This document shows positions 37,412 through 48,194 of a stretch of DNA of 64,000 nt, in pieces. Each line of letters opens with the position of its first letter. Within the stretch, counting starts at the first letter, position 1. The notes beneath the pieces are model-generated. The model did not search any database and was not told the origin of the DNA. It saw only the letters and a list, made by a program, of their open reading frames with translations. Origin of the DNA: Dyella kyungheensis (lineage in GTDB: Bacteria > Pseudomonadota > Gammaproteobacteria > Xanthomonadales > Rhodanobacteraceae); the NCBI RefSeq assembly GCF_016905005.1, contig NZ_JADIKC010000003.1:879630-943629 (forward strand), read 5' to 3'. The position numbers and the translations under genes were made by a program.

Positions 37412-37461
37412 AAAAGAAAACAGCGCTTTACGCCGCGAGGCATAAAGCGCTGTTTTGTTTT
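37412..37461. terminator. Strong terminator downstream of tRNA-Ala(CGC)
   Basis: A perfect 14-bp stem (37417-37430 with 37443-37456, AAAACAGCGCTTTA and its inverse) with a 12-base loop. T-rich ends on both strands make it bidirectional. It lies just downstream of the minus-strand tRNA-Ala. Confidence 0.85.
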
Positions 37462-37468
37462 CAGGAGT

Positions 37469-37544
<76 letters not shown>

Positions 37545-37557
37545 ACACGAGCGGCTA

Positions 37558-37587
37558 ATGCTACCAGCCGGCTTCGGGCTTCGCCAA
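37558..37587 (-). promoter_or_regulatory. sigma70-type promoter of tRNA-Ala(CGC)
   Basis: TTGGCG (-35), an 18-base spacer and TAGCAT (-10) on the minus strand, ending 14 bases before the mature tRNA 5' end. Confidence 0.6.
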
Positions 37588-37622
37588 GCCCCCGCACAGA
37601 CGGCGGCCCGTATCTTCTGCCT

Positions 37623-37695
37623 TGTGGGAGCGCACTTGTGCGCGACCGCGGCACATCGGCGCGCACCAGTCGCGCGCCAGTGCGCTCCCGCACAG
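37623..37695. repeat. REP-like palindromic element, copy 2
   Basis: GTGGGAGCGCACTTGTGCGC at the left and the inverse GCGCCAGTGCGCTCCCGCAC at the right. It lies between the 3' end of the RNase D gene and the tRNA-Ala promoter. Confidence 0.85.
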
Positions 37696-37705
37696 CGTCA
37701 CCGTT

Positions 37706-38824
37706 TCAGGGAAGCAGGCGGCTCAACGGCTCGAGCAGGATCTGTCGACGCCAGCCTTCGAGGAACTCCGGCCACTGCGCCGTGACGACGTATTCTTCCA
37801 GCACCTTGCGCGGGCACAGCAGGCCGGCGGGAAGATCCAGCTCGCCGGCGAGTTTGTCCACGCAATCCTTCATGGCGGGCAGGGCGCGCTTGGCTTCCCC
37901 CTGCGGCGATTCGGGAATGCTCTGGGTGGCGTCGATTTCATCGGCGTCCACCGGGTTGAGCAGCACCGTCAGCAGTTCGGCGCGCTGCGGCGAACGCAGG
38001 GCGCGCTGGCCGCGCGTGCGGCTGTCGAGTTCGGCCGCGGTGCGCGGTACTTGTTGCACCAGGCTCATCGCGGCGGCGTCCTCGAGCAGCCAGGGGCGTG
38101 GGCGGTCGAGCGTGCGGGCCGACTGGTCGCGCCACAGCAGCACGCGACGGAGCAGGGCGCGCTGCTCGGGACTCCATTCGGAGGCGCTGCGGAACGTGCG
38201 TTGCGGCTGCGGGTCGCCCTCGCGGTAGCAGGCGCGTTGCTTGAGGCGTTCGCAGTCTTCCGCGTGCCATGCCACGCGATCGCGCTGCATCAGTCGCTCG
38301 GCCAGTTGTTCGTGCACCGGCTTGAGGTAAACGACGTCCAGCGTGGCATAGGCGCGCTGGGAATCGGTGAGCGGCCGTTGCAGCCAGTCCGAGCGCGTTT
38401 CGCCCTTGTCCAGTTCGACACCGGTCAGCTCGGCCACCAGCGCGCGATAGCTGATCCCCAGGCCCATGCCGACGAAAGCGGCGGCAATCTGCGTATCGAA
38501 CAGCTGGCGCGGTCCGTTCGGCAGGAACGGCGACAAGGCTTCCAGGTCTTCGCTGGCGCTGTGCATGACGGTGACGGCCGTGCCTTCGCCGATCGACGGC
38601 TGCAGCGCATCGCCGATCTCGAACGCAACCGGGTCGACCAGCGCGTAGCGGCCGTTCCAGCCCAGCTGGATCAGCGCCAGTTGCGGATAGAAGGTATTCC
38701 GGCGCATGAATTCGGTGTCGAAGCCCAGCGCCGCATCGCCCGGCAGTTCCGCCAGCCAGGCCTGCAGGTCGTCGCGCCGCTCGATCCATGCGGCGTCGGG
38801 CGCCAGGGAGGTTTCTAGATGCAT
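37706..38824 (-). CDS. rnd: Ribonuclease D
   Basis: A 372-residue 3'-5' exoribonuclease for tRNA maturation. The DEDD exonuclease residues are visible: FDTEF (about 34), HSASEDLEAL (about 92) and YATLDVVYL (about 160). An HRDC-type helical domain follows (about 205-290). The start at 38824 is chosen because AGGAA lies about five bases upstream and residues before it are not family-like. It is divergent from the formylglycine-enzyme-like gene. Length matches E. coli RNase D (375). Confidence 0.93.
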   Translation of the reverse strand: MHLETSLAPDAAWIERRDDLQAWLAELPGDAALGFDTEFMRRNTFYPQLALIQLGWNGRYALVDPVAFEIGDALQPSIGEGTAVTVMHSASEDLEALSPFLPNGPRQLFDTQIAAAFVGMGLGISYRALVAELTGVELDKGETRSDWLQRPLTDSQRAYATLDVVYLKPVHEQLAERLMQRDRVAWHAEDCERLKQRACYREGDPQPQRTFRSASEWSPEQRALLRRVLLWRDQSARTLDRPRPWLLEDAAAMSLVQQVPRTAAELDSRTRGQRALRSPQRAELLTVLLNPVDADEIDATQSIPESPQGEAKRALPAMKDCVDKLAGELDLPAGLLCPRKVLEEYVVTAQWPEFLEGWRRQILLEPLSRLLP

Positions 38825-38929
38825 GCGTATTCCTGAGCCGGGACTTATGCACGCGTGCATTGTCCTGACATCGGTTTGTGCCTATGGTTTAGATCGCCCA
38901 CCATAGCAGGCTGCCCAGGGACGCCCAAC

Positions 38930-40873
38930 ATGCCGAGCAAGGAAACCGTACGACGACAACGCGCCTTCGGCGGCACCTTGGGTGTCGTGCTGCTGGGGCT
39001 CGCGCTCGTCTACCATTTCTTTCCGCGCGTGTTTCACGTCGAGCCGTCGACGTCCCCTGCGCATCGCGCAATGAACCTCGGCCCGGTGACCTCGGTGGCG
39101 CCCGCCCCGATGGGGCAACTGCCCGAACCTTCCGAGGTGGATGCGGGCCCGCCGCTCACCCTGGCGCCCACCGACGTGGTGGTGGCCCGACTCAGCAAGA
39201 AGAACACCAACCTGCCCGAACAGCTCAGCGCGGATACGCCTGAGGTGGAGGCCCTGATCACCCGCGCCGACAAGGCCCTCAAGGCAGGCCAGCTTGCCGG
39301 CGGCGACGGCAGCGCGGTGGCGCTGTACGAGCAGGCGCTCAAGCTCAAGCCCGATAGTCGCCGTGCGGCGCAGGGTTTGTTCGAAGTACGCGTGCGCCTG
39401 GTGGCGGAGATCAACCAGAGCCTGGCCGTGGGCGATGCCGAAGCCGCCGACGATCTGCTCGACACGCTCAAGCTCATTCCCGACGCCGCCGACGACGTAG
39501 CGCTGTTGCAGGCCAAGCTGAAAACGCTGTCGCAGGTTCGGCCATTGCTGGCCAAGGCCGCCACCTTGCTGCAGCAGGGCAATGCCGACCAGCCGAAGGG
39601 CGACAACGCGCTGGAACTCTACCGGCAGGTGCAGCAGCTCGATCCCGATAACGCCGTTGCGGCGCAGGGCACGCTGCAGGTGCAGCGCGTGATGCTCGAC
39701 CGCGCCCTGGCCGCCGTGGCCCAGAACGATTTCAAGGCGGCCGACCAGGCGTTGGCGGATGCCGCCCAGGTGGCACCCGATTCCCCGGCGTTGCGTGACG
39801 TGCATACGCGCGTCGACGGCATGCGCCAGGCACGCGCCAACGGATTGCTCGGCCAGGCCCGTTCCGCGCTGGATTCGGGCAATCTCACGCTGGCCCAGCA
39901 ACTGGCCGAGCAGGCCAAGGCGATCAGTCCCGACCTGGCTGGGCTCACCGAATTCGGCGAACGCCTGACCAATGCGCGCCTGTACGCCAGCTACAAGCCC
40001 GGCCAGTCCTTTACCGACCGTTTCGTGGATATTCCGGGGCAGACGCCCTCGATGATCGTCATCCCCACCGGCAGCTTCCAGATGGGTGCGCCCGACAACG
40101 AAGTAGGCCGGGAAGACGACGAGACGCCGCAACACGAAGTGACCATCGGCAAGGGCTTTGCGCTGTCGCGCACCTCCGTCACGGTGGGGCAGTTCCGCGA
40201 ATTCGTCCGCGCCAGCGGCTACCAGCCCGACTCGGTCAAGCTGGGCGGCGCCAGCGTGTATGACGAAGGCACCGGCGCCATGCGCGACGACAGCAGCGCG
40301 GGCTGGCAGGACGACTATGCCGGGCGCAGCGCCGACAGCCGCATGCCGGTGGTCAACGTCTCCTGGAACGACGCCAAGGCCTACGTGGATTGGCTGAGCC
40401 AGCGCACCGGCAAGACCTATCGGCTGCCCAGCGAGGCGGAGTTCGAGTACGCCCTGCGCGGCGGCACCAGCTCGCGCTATTGGTGGGGCGACGGCACGCC
40501 AAGCAGCAAGGTCGAGAATCTCACCGGCTCCGGAGACCGGTCGCCCAGTGGTCGACGCTGGAGCAATGCCTTCCAGGGTTATCGCGATGGCTACTGGGGG
40601 CCGGCGCCGGCGGGAAGTTTCGCACCCAACGCCTTTGGCCTGTACGACATCGACGGCAACGTCTCCGAATGGGTGCAAGACTGCTGGCACGACAGTTATC
40701 TGCGTGCCCCACGTGACGGCAGCGCCTGGGTCAACCCCGGTTGCGGCTCCCGCGTGGTCCGCGGCGGTTCGTGGGGCAGTTCGCCGGAGCAGGTGCGCTC
40801 GGCCTATCGCCAGGGTGCCGATGCCAACGTGCGCAGCGGACGTGTGGGTTTCCGGGTGCTGCGCGAGTTGTAA
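38930..40873 (+). CDS. Membrane-anchored formylglycine-generating-enzyme-like (SUMF1/PvdO) protein
   Basis: A 647-residue protein. One N-terminal membrane anchor (about 13-30, LGVVLLGLALVYHF) is followed by a Pro-rich stretch, an Ala-rich region of TPR-like helices (about 95-360, repeated ALxLxPD...A patterns), and a C-terminal FGE-sulfatase domain (about 385-647: IPTGSFQMGAPDNE, VNVSWNDAKAYVDWLS, LPSEAEFEYALRGG, DGNVSEWVQDCW, RVVRGGSWG). Such domains either oxidise cysteine or serve as binding modules in kinase-linked systems. AGGGA lies about eight bases before ATG 38930. No sulfatase gene is nearby, so a non-sulfatase role is likely. Confidence 0.88.
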   Translation: MPSKETVRRQRAFGGTLGVVLLGLALVYHFFPRVFHVEPSTSPAHRAMNLGPVTSVAPAPMGQLPEPSEVDAGPPLTLAPTDVVVARLSKKNTNLPEQLSADTPEVEALITRADKALKAGQLAGGDGSAVALYEQALKLKPDSRRAAQGLFEVRVRLVAEINQSLAVGDAEAADDLLDTLKLIPDAADDVALLQAKLKTLSQVRPLLAKAATLLQQGNADQPKGDNALELYRQVQQLDPDNAVAAQGTLQVQRVMLDRALAAVAQNDFKAADQALADAAQVAPDSPALRDVHTRVDGMRQARANGLLGQARSALDSGNLTLAQQLAEQAKAISPDLAGLTEFGERLTNARLYASYKPGQSFTDRFVDIPGQTPSMIVIPTGSFQMGAPDNEVGREDDETPQHEVTIGKGFALSRTSVTVGQFREFVRASGYQPDSVKLGGASVYDEGTGAMRDDSSAGWQDDYAGRSADSRMPVVNVSWNDAKAYVDWLSQRTGKTYRLPSEAEFEYALRGGTSSRYWWGDGTPSSKVENLTGSGDRSPSGRRWSNAFQGYRDGYWGPAPAGSFAPNAFGLYDIDGNVSEWVQDCWHDSYLRAPRDGSAWVNPGCGSRVVRGGSWGSSPEQVRSAYRQGADANVRSGRVGFRVLREL

Positions 40874-41104
40874 ATCGCCCGGCGCCGAGGGAAGTCCTGG
40901 TTGTTGCTGCCTGCGCCTGGCGACCTGTCATCCCCGCTTGTGCTGCGCCCCGCGCGAACCGTAAAATGGTCTGCTTTCGTGTAAGGGAATCATCGACTTA
41001 GGGGCGGAGCGCCCGGAAGCCGGCGGGCGGGGAGTAAGGGTTTTTCCACCTGTATCTCCTTAGAAATCCGATGCTTGCGGACACTTCCTCTTGTTAGTTC
41101 TGAT

Positions 41105-41189
41105 GCGAAAGTGGCGGAATTGGTAGACGCACTGGATTTAGGTTCCAGCGGGTAACCCCGTGAGGGTTCGAGTCCCTCCTTTCGCACCA
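41105..41189 (+). tRNA. tRNA-Leu (anticodon TAG)
   Basis: An 85-base class II tRNA starting GCGAAAGTGGCGGAATTGGT with loop TTTAGGT (anticodon TAG), a long variable arm and encoded CCA. It lies 86 bp upstream of tig in the same orientation. Confidence 0.96.
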
Positions 41190-41275
41190 TCCCTTTGGTT
41201 TTTCCTTTTTGAAGGCAGCCTTCGAGCTGCCAGGCGCCTGTGACGGGCGCCCTTACCGGTACACCAGGAGACGTC

Positions 41276-42568
41276 ATGCAGGTTTCGGTTGAAAACGTCG
41301 GCAAGCTCGAGCGCAAGCTCACGGTGAAGTTCCCCGCGGAGCGTTTCGAGTCGCAGGTGAATGCTCGCATCGCCGAAATGGGTCGCACCGTGCGCCTCAA
41401 GGGCTTCCGTCCGGGCAAGGTGCCCACTGCAGTGATCCAGCAGCGCTTCGGTGACCAGGTGCGCGGTGAAGTGCTCTCCGACCTGATCGGCAGCACGCTG
41501 CGCGAAGCCGTCGCCCAGGAAAACCTGCGTCCGATCGCCAACCCGGCCATCGATACCACCGGTCGTCCGGTCGAGGGTGAGATCGCCTATACGGCCACCT
41601 TCGAAGTGATGCCGGAATTCCCGGAAATCGACGTTGCCACGCTCGCCGTGACCCGTCCGGTCGCCGAAGTGACCGACGCCGACATCGAGAAGATGATCGA
41701 AACCCTGCGCCAGCAGCGCCGCAGCTTCGAAGAAGTGGACCGCGTCTCGGCCGAAGGCGACTTCGTGATGTTCGAATACTCGGCGCAGGCCGGCGACTAC
41801 CGCTTCCCGGCCGAAGGCCTGGAGCGCGCCGGCAGCGTGCTGGGTTCGGGCAACCTGTTCAAGGCGCTGGACGACGTGCTGACCGGCCGCAAGGCGGGCG
41901 ATGCATTCGACGCCGACGTCGAGTTCCCGGCCGATTTCCGCAACGAGAGCCTGGCCGGCAAGACCACCCAGTGCCACTTCAGCATCATCAAGGTGCAGGA
42001 GCCGAAGCTGCCGGAAGTGAACGGCGAATTCGCCGAGCTGTTCGGCATCACCGACGGCGACCTGGAGAAGTTCCGCAAGGAAGTGCGCGCCAACCTCGAG
42101 CGCGAGCTGAAGGCCACCCTGATGGCCCGCCTGAAGTCCGAAGTGGCCGAAAAGCTGGCCGATTCGCACCCGGACCTGGACGTGCCCAACGTGATGGTGC
42201 AGTCCGAAGCCCAGGCGCTGGCCCAGAACAGCATCCCGCGCGGCCAGCAGGTTCCGCCGCAGCTGATCGACGCCGCCACCCCGGTCGCCCGCAAGCGCGT
42301 GATCGCCGGTCTGCTGATGGGTGAGATCGCCCGCAAGCAGGCCCTGGTGATCGACCGCAGCCGCGTGGCCGAGCAGCTGGCCGCGATCGCCTCGACCTAC
42401 GAGGAGCCGGAAAAGGTCATTGAACTGTACAATCGCGACCCCCAATTGATGTCTGGGCTGCAGAACCGCGTGATGGAAGACCAGGTCGCAGAGTGGGTGG
42501 CGGATCACGCCTCCACCACTGTGCAGAATCTTGGCTTCGACGAGGTGATGCGCCCGGTCAACGCCTGA
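41276..42568 (+). CDS. tig: Trigger factor
   Basis: A 430-residue ribosome-associated chaperone and peptidyl-prolyl isomerase. The N-terminal ribosome-binding domain has the signature region GFRPGKVP (about residue 44), a central FKBP-like domain spans about 150-245 ([11 protein letters not shown]...), and a helical C-terminal chaperone domain follows. AGGAG lies six bases upstream of ATG 41276. It begins the conserved tig-clpP-clpX-lon-hupB-ppiD cluster and is followed after 37 bp by clpP. Confidence 0.97.
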   Translation: MQVSVENVGKLERKLTVKFPAERFESQVNARIAEMGRTVRLKGFRPGKVPTAVIQQRFGDQVRGEVLSDLIGSTLREAVAQENLRPIANPAIDTTGRPVEGEIAYTATFEVMPEFPEIDVATLAVTRPVAEVTDADIEKMIETLRQQRRSFEEVDRVSAEGDFVMFEYSAQAGDYRFPAEGLERAGSVLGSGNLFKALDDVLTGRKAGDAFDADVEFPADFRNESLAGKTTQCHFSIIKVQEPKLPEVNGEFAELFGITDGDLEKFRKEVRANLERELKATLMARLKSEVAEKLADSHPDLDVPNVMVQSEAQALAQNSIPRGQQVPPQLIDAATPVARKRVIAGLLMGEIARKQALVIDRSRVAEQLAAIASTYEEPEKVIELYNRDPQLMSGLQNRVMEDQVAEWVADHASTTVQNLGFDEVMRPVNA

Positions 42569-42605
42569 GGCATTCTTCAGGCCAATACACCGGAGAGCGA
42601 CACGC

Positions 42606-43235
42606 ATGGCTATGGACCCGATCCAAAACCTCAACCTGGTACCGATCGTCGTCGAGCAGACCGCTCGCGGCGAGCGCTCGTACGACATCTATTCGCGCCT
42701 CCTGAAGGAGCGCGTGATCTTCCTTGTGGGCGAGGTGAACGATCAGGTGGCCAACCTGCTGGTCGCGCAGATGCTGTTCCTTGAATCGGAAAATCCGGAC
42801 AAGGACATCCATCTGTACATCAACAGCCCGGGCGGTGCCGTCACCGCCGGTCTGGCGATCTACGACACCATGCAGTTCATCAAGCCCGACGTCAGCACCA
42901 TGTGCATCGGCCAGGCCTGCAGCGCCGCGTCGCTGTTGCTGATGGCTGGCGCCAAGGGCAAGCGCTATTCCTTGCCCAACTCGCGCGTGATGATCCACCA
43001 GCCGTCGGGCGGCGCCCGCGGCCAGGCTACCGATATCGAGATCCAGGCCCAGGAAATCCTGTACCTGCGTCGCCGCCTGAACGATATCTACGTTCAGCAT
43101 ACCGGCCAGCCGCTGGACAAGATCGAGCGGGACATGGAGCGCGATCGCTTCATGAGCGCCGAGGCCGCCAAGGAATACGGCCTTATTGATCAAGTCCTTG
43201 ACCGTCGCGCCCTCGAAACGGTGAAATCGAGCTGA
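42606..43235 (+). CDS. clpP: ATP-dependent Clp protease proteolytic subunit
   Basis: A 209-residue serine peptidase forming the 14-mer chamber. The catalytic Ser is in GQACSAAS (about residue 105), the His in MIHQPSGG (about 130), and the Asp downstream. The active-site stretch reads IGQACSAAS rather than the usual MGQAASMAS, but the serine itself is intact. GGAGAG precedes ATG 42606. It partners ClpX, encoded next. Confidence 0.97.
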   Translation: MAMDPIQNLNLVPIVVEQTARGERSYDIYSRLLKERVIFLVGEVNDQVANLLVAQMLFLESENPDKDIHLYINSPGGAVTAGLAIYDTMQFIKPDVSTMCIGQACSAASLLLMAGAKGKRYSLPNSRVMIHQPSGGARGQATDIEIQAQEILYLRRRLNDIYVQHTGQPLDKIERDMERDRFMSAEAAKEYGLIDQVLDRRALETVKSS

Positions 43236-43341
43236 TTTCAGGCACCTGGTACCAGGTTTGCAAGCCGTTCCGCGTCTCGCTGCAGACGCGGAACGCTGTG
43301 CTATTCTCAAACCGCAATCGATTTATCAGCAGGATCCAGGC

Positions 43342-44637
43342 ATGAGCGACGATCGGCAGGGCCGTTCCAACGACAGCGGCAAGATTCTCTACTGCTCCTT
43401 CTGCGGCAAGAGCCAGCATGAAGTGCGCAAGCTGATCGCGGGCCCGTCCGTGTTCATTTGCGACGAGTGCGTAGAGCTGTGCAACGACATCATCCGCGAA
43501 GAGCTTGAGGAAAAGGCCGCCTCCGGGCGCAGCCAGCTGCCCAAGCCGCGCGAGATCATGGAAACGCTCGACCAGTACGTGGTCGGCCAGACCCGCGCCA
43601 AGAAGGCGCTCGCGGTCGCCGTGTACAACCACTACAAGCGCATGGAGTCGCGTTCCAAGAGCGACGAAGTGGAGCTGGGCAAGTCCAATATTCTCCTGAT
43701 CGGCCCCACCGGTTCGGGCAAGACGCTGCTGGCCGAGACGCTGGCGCGCCTGCTCAACGTGCCGTTCACCATCGCCGACGCCACCACGCTGACCGAAGCC
43801 GGTTACGTGGGCGAGGACGTGGAAAACATCATCCAGAAACTGTTGCAGAAGTGCGACTACGACGTCGACAAGGCGCAGTCGGGCATCGTCTACATCGACG
43901 AAATCGACAAGATTTCGCGCAAGAGCGAGAACCCGTCGATCACCCGCGACGTGTCGGGCGAAGGCGTGCAGCAGGCACTGCTGAAGCTGATAGAAGGCAC
44001 GCTCGCTTCGGTGCCGCCGCAGGGCGGTCGCAAGCATCCGCAGCAGGAATTCCTGCAGGTGGACACCAAGAACATCCTGTTCATTTGCGGCGGCGCATTC
44101 GCCGGCCTCGAGAAGGTGATCCAGCAGCGCTCCGAGACCACGGGCATCGGCTTCTCTGCCGAAGTGCGCAGCAAGGAACGCCGCGAAAATCTCGGCAAGG
44201 TGCTTTCGGACGTCGAGCCTTCCGATCTGGTGCGTTACGGCCTGATCCCGGAATTCGTCGGCCGCCTGCCGGTGGTCGCCACGCTCGATGAGCTGGACGA
44301 GCCCGCGCTGGTGAAGATCCTCACCGAGCCGAAGAATGCCGTCACCAAGCAGTTCAAGAAGCTGTTCGAGATGGAAGGCGTGGAACTTGAGTTCCGCCCG
44401 GAAGCGCTGCAGGCGATTGCCCGCAAGGCACTGAAGCGCAAGACCGGCGCACGCGGCCTGCGCACCATTCTCGAGCAGGTGCTGCTCGACACCATGTACG
44501 AGCTGCCGTCGCTGGAGCACGTCAGCAAGGTCGTGGTCGACGATGCCGTGATCGAGGGCCAGGCCGAGCCGTATCTGATCTATCGCGGCAACCTCAAGCA
44601 GTCGCGCGCGGCAGGTGAGGGCGGCGACGCCGCCTAA
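43342..44637 (+). CDS. clpX: ATP-dependent Clp protease ATP-binding subunit ClpX
   Basis: A 431-residue AAA+ unfoldase. The N-terminal zinc-binding domain ([10 protein letters not shown] ... CDECVELC) is followed by Walker A (GPTGSGKT, about residue 122), Walker B (IVYIDEIDK) and the C-terminal helical domain. The start at 43342 gives the standard N-terminus; the earlier in-frame ATG lies in the intergenic region. It is 106 bp after clpP and ends in its own terminator. Confidence 0.97.
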   Translation: MSDDRQGRSNDSGKILYCSFCGKSQHEVRKLIAGPSVFICDECVELCNDIIREELEEKAASGRSQLPKPREIMETLDQYVVGQTRAKKALAVAVYNHYKRMESRSKSDEVELGKSNILLIGPTGSGKTLLAETLARLLNVPFTIADATTLTEAGYVGEDVENIIQKLLQKCDYDVDKAQSGIVYIDEIDKISRKSENPSITRDVSGEGVQQALLKLIEGTLASVPPQGGRKHPQQEFLQVDTKNILFICGGAFAGLEKVIQQRSETTGIGFSAEVRSKERRENLGKVLSDVEPSDLVRYGLIPEFVGRLPVVATLDELDEPALVKILTEPKNAVTKQFKKLFEMEGVELEFRPEALQAIARKALKRKTGARGLRTILEQVLLDTMYELPSLEHVSKVVVDDAVIEGQAEPYLIYRGNLKQSRAAGEGGDAA

Positions 44638-44664
44638 GCAGTCCAAAGGCCGTAGTGCATCGCA

Positions 44665-44701
44665 TGGCCCCGGCAGAAATGCCGGGGCCATTTTGTTTTT
44701 G
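44665..44701 (+). terminator. Terminator after clpX
   Basis: Ten-bp stem TGGCCCCGGC / GCCGGGGCCA with a six-base loop, followed by TTTTGTTTTT. Confidence 0.92.
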
Positions 44702-44808
44702 TGGCCCTTCATACACTTGAGTGAGCGCCCAAAAGCCACCACTTGACGTACAGATGCACGCGGCGCAGTGTCGGTGCAAAGACGACTCATCACGAGAGAT
44801 TCTCTTCG

Positions 44809-47325
<2,517 letters not shown>

Positions 47326-47347
47326 TCCGTGATCGGCGTCACCGATG

Positions 47348-47370
47348 ACGGGCGGGCAACCGCCCGTTTT
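47348..47370 (+). terminator. Terminator after lon
   Basis: Stem ACGGGCGG / CCGCCCGT with a GCAA tetraloop, followed by TTT. Confidence 0.85.
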
Positions 47371-47480
47371 CGTGTCCGGAACGGCTCAGAAAATGCTCAG
47401 GGCGCATAACGTTTCAGACCATACTTTGCAAGCGTTTGCGAACCATGCTGAACCGCGCGAACCCTTGGTATTGCTTGTCA

Positions 47481-47509
47481 TTGCGGACCCTTGGGGCCAC
47501 TGGTATAAA
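47481..47509 (+). promoter_or_regulatory. sigma70-type promoter of hupB
   Basis: TTGCGG, a 17-base spacer and TATAAA, about 140 bases upstream of the hupB start, implying a long leader. The rest of the lon-hupB gap (47371-47651) has no credible gene. Confidence 0.65.
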
Positions 47510-47651
47510 GGCGACACCGCAGCCTGACGCCAAGCATGGTGCGCAGTGATGCGGGATTGCTTGGTGATGTCCCCGATGTCTGCCACGAGGTGACGTCGCC
47601 TGGTCCCAGAATGACCATGCGGGCTGCATAACCGTTTAAGGGAGTGTCTCA

Positions 47652-47924
47652 ATGAATAAAACCGATCTGATCAATGCCATTGCCGAGAAGGCCGAACTCA
47701 CCAAGGCTGACGCCGGCCGTGCTCTCGAAGCGTTCTTCGAGACCGTGCAGAAGGCGCTGAAGAAGGGTGACGACGTCTCGGTGGTCGGCTTTGGCACCTT
47801 CACCGTGCGCAAGCGCGCTGCCCGTACCGGCCGTAACCCGCGCACCAATGAGACGATCAAGATCAAGGCCTCGAAGGTCCCGGCGTTCAAGGCTGGCAAG
47901 ACCCTCAAGGATGCCCTAAACTAA
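47652..47924 (+). CDS. hupB: DNA-binding protein HU
   Basis: A 90-residue nucleoid protein starting [20 protein letters not shown], with the beta-arm signature [18 protein letters not shown] that bends DNA. AGGGAG lies eight bases upstream. It is followed after 20 bp by tRNA-Val, so it may be part of a transcript carrying tRNAs. Confidence 0.97.
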   Translation: MNKTDLINAIAEKAELTKADAGRALEAFFETVQKALKKGDDVSVVGFGTFTVRKRAARTGRNPRTNETIKIKASKVPAFKAGKTLKDALN

Positions 47925-47944
47925 GCGGCTACTTGCTTAGTTTC

Positions 47945-48019
47945 GGGTGCTTAGCTCAGCGGTAGAGCGTCGCCCTTACAAGGCGAGGGTCGTAGGTTCG
48001 ATCCCTACAGCACCCACCA
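47945..48019 (+). tRNA. tRNA-Val (anticodon TAC)
   Basis: A 75-base cloverleaf starting GGGTGCTTAGCTCAGCGG with loop CTTACAA (anticodon TAC) and encoded CCA, 20 bp after hupB. Confidence 0.96.
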
Positions 48020-48028
48020 GAAAAAAGT

Positions 48029-48105
48029 GGAGCGGTAGTTCAGTCGGTTAGAATGCTGGCCTGTCACGCCGGAGGTCGCGGGTTCGAGTCCCGTCCGCTC
48101 CGCCA
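48029..48105 (+). tRNA. tRNA-Asp (anticodon GTC), copy 1
   Basis: A 77-base cloverleaf starting GGAGCGGTAGTTCAGTCGG with loop CTGTCAC (anticodon GTC) and CCA. An identical gene lies on the other strand at 61139-61215. Confidence 0.96.
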
Positions 48106-48194
48106 CTGTTCGCAAGGGCGCCCGTGTGGCGCCCTTGCCATTTGAGTACTCCGCACTTGAAGTGCGCCGAACAACGAGAGCCGGGACTATCTCC

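Noticed and set aside
44700-44808. sigma32 heat-shock promoter before lon (CTTGAG near 44713)
   Set aside because: A plausible -35 is present but no CCCCAT-like -10 lies at the right distance, so I do not claim it.
47345-47527. 60-codon frame between lon and hupB
   Set aside because: It overlaps the lon terminator and the hupB promoter and has no ribosome-binding site.
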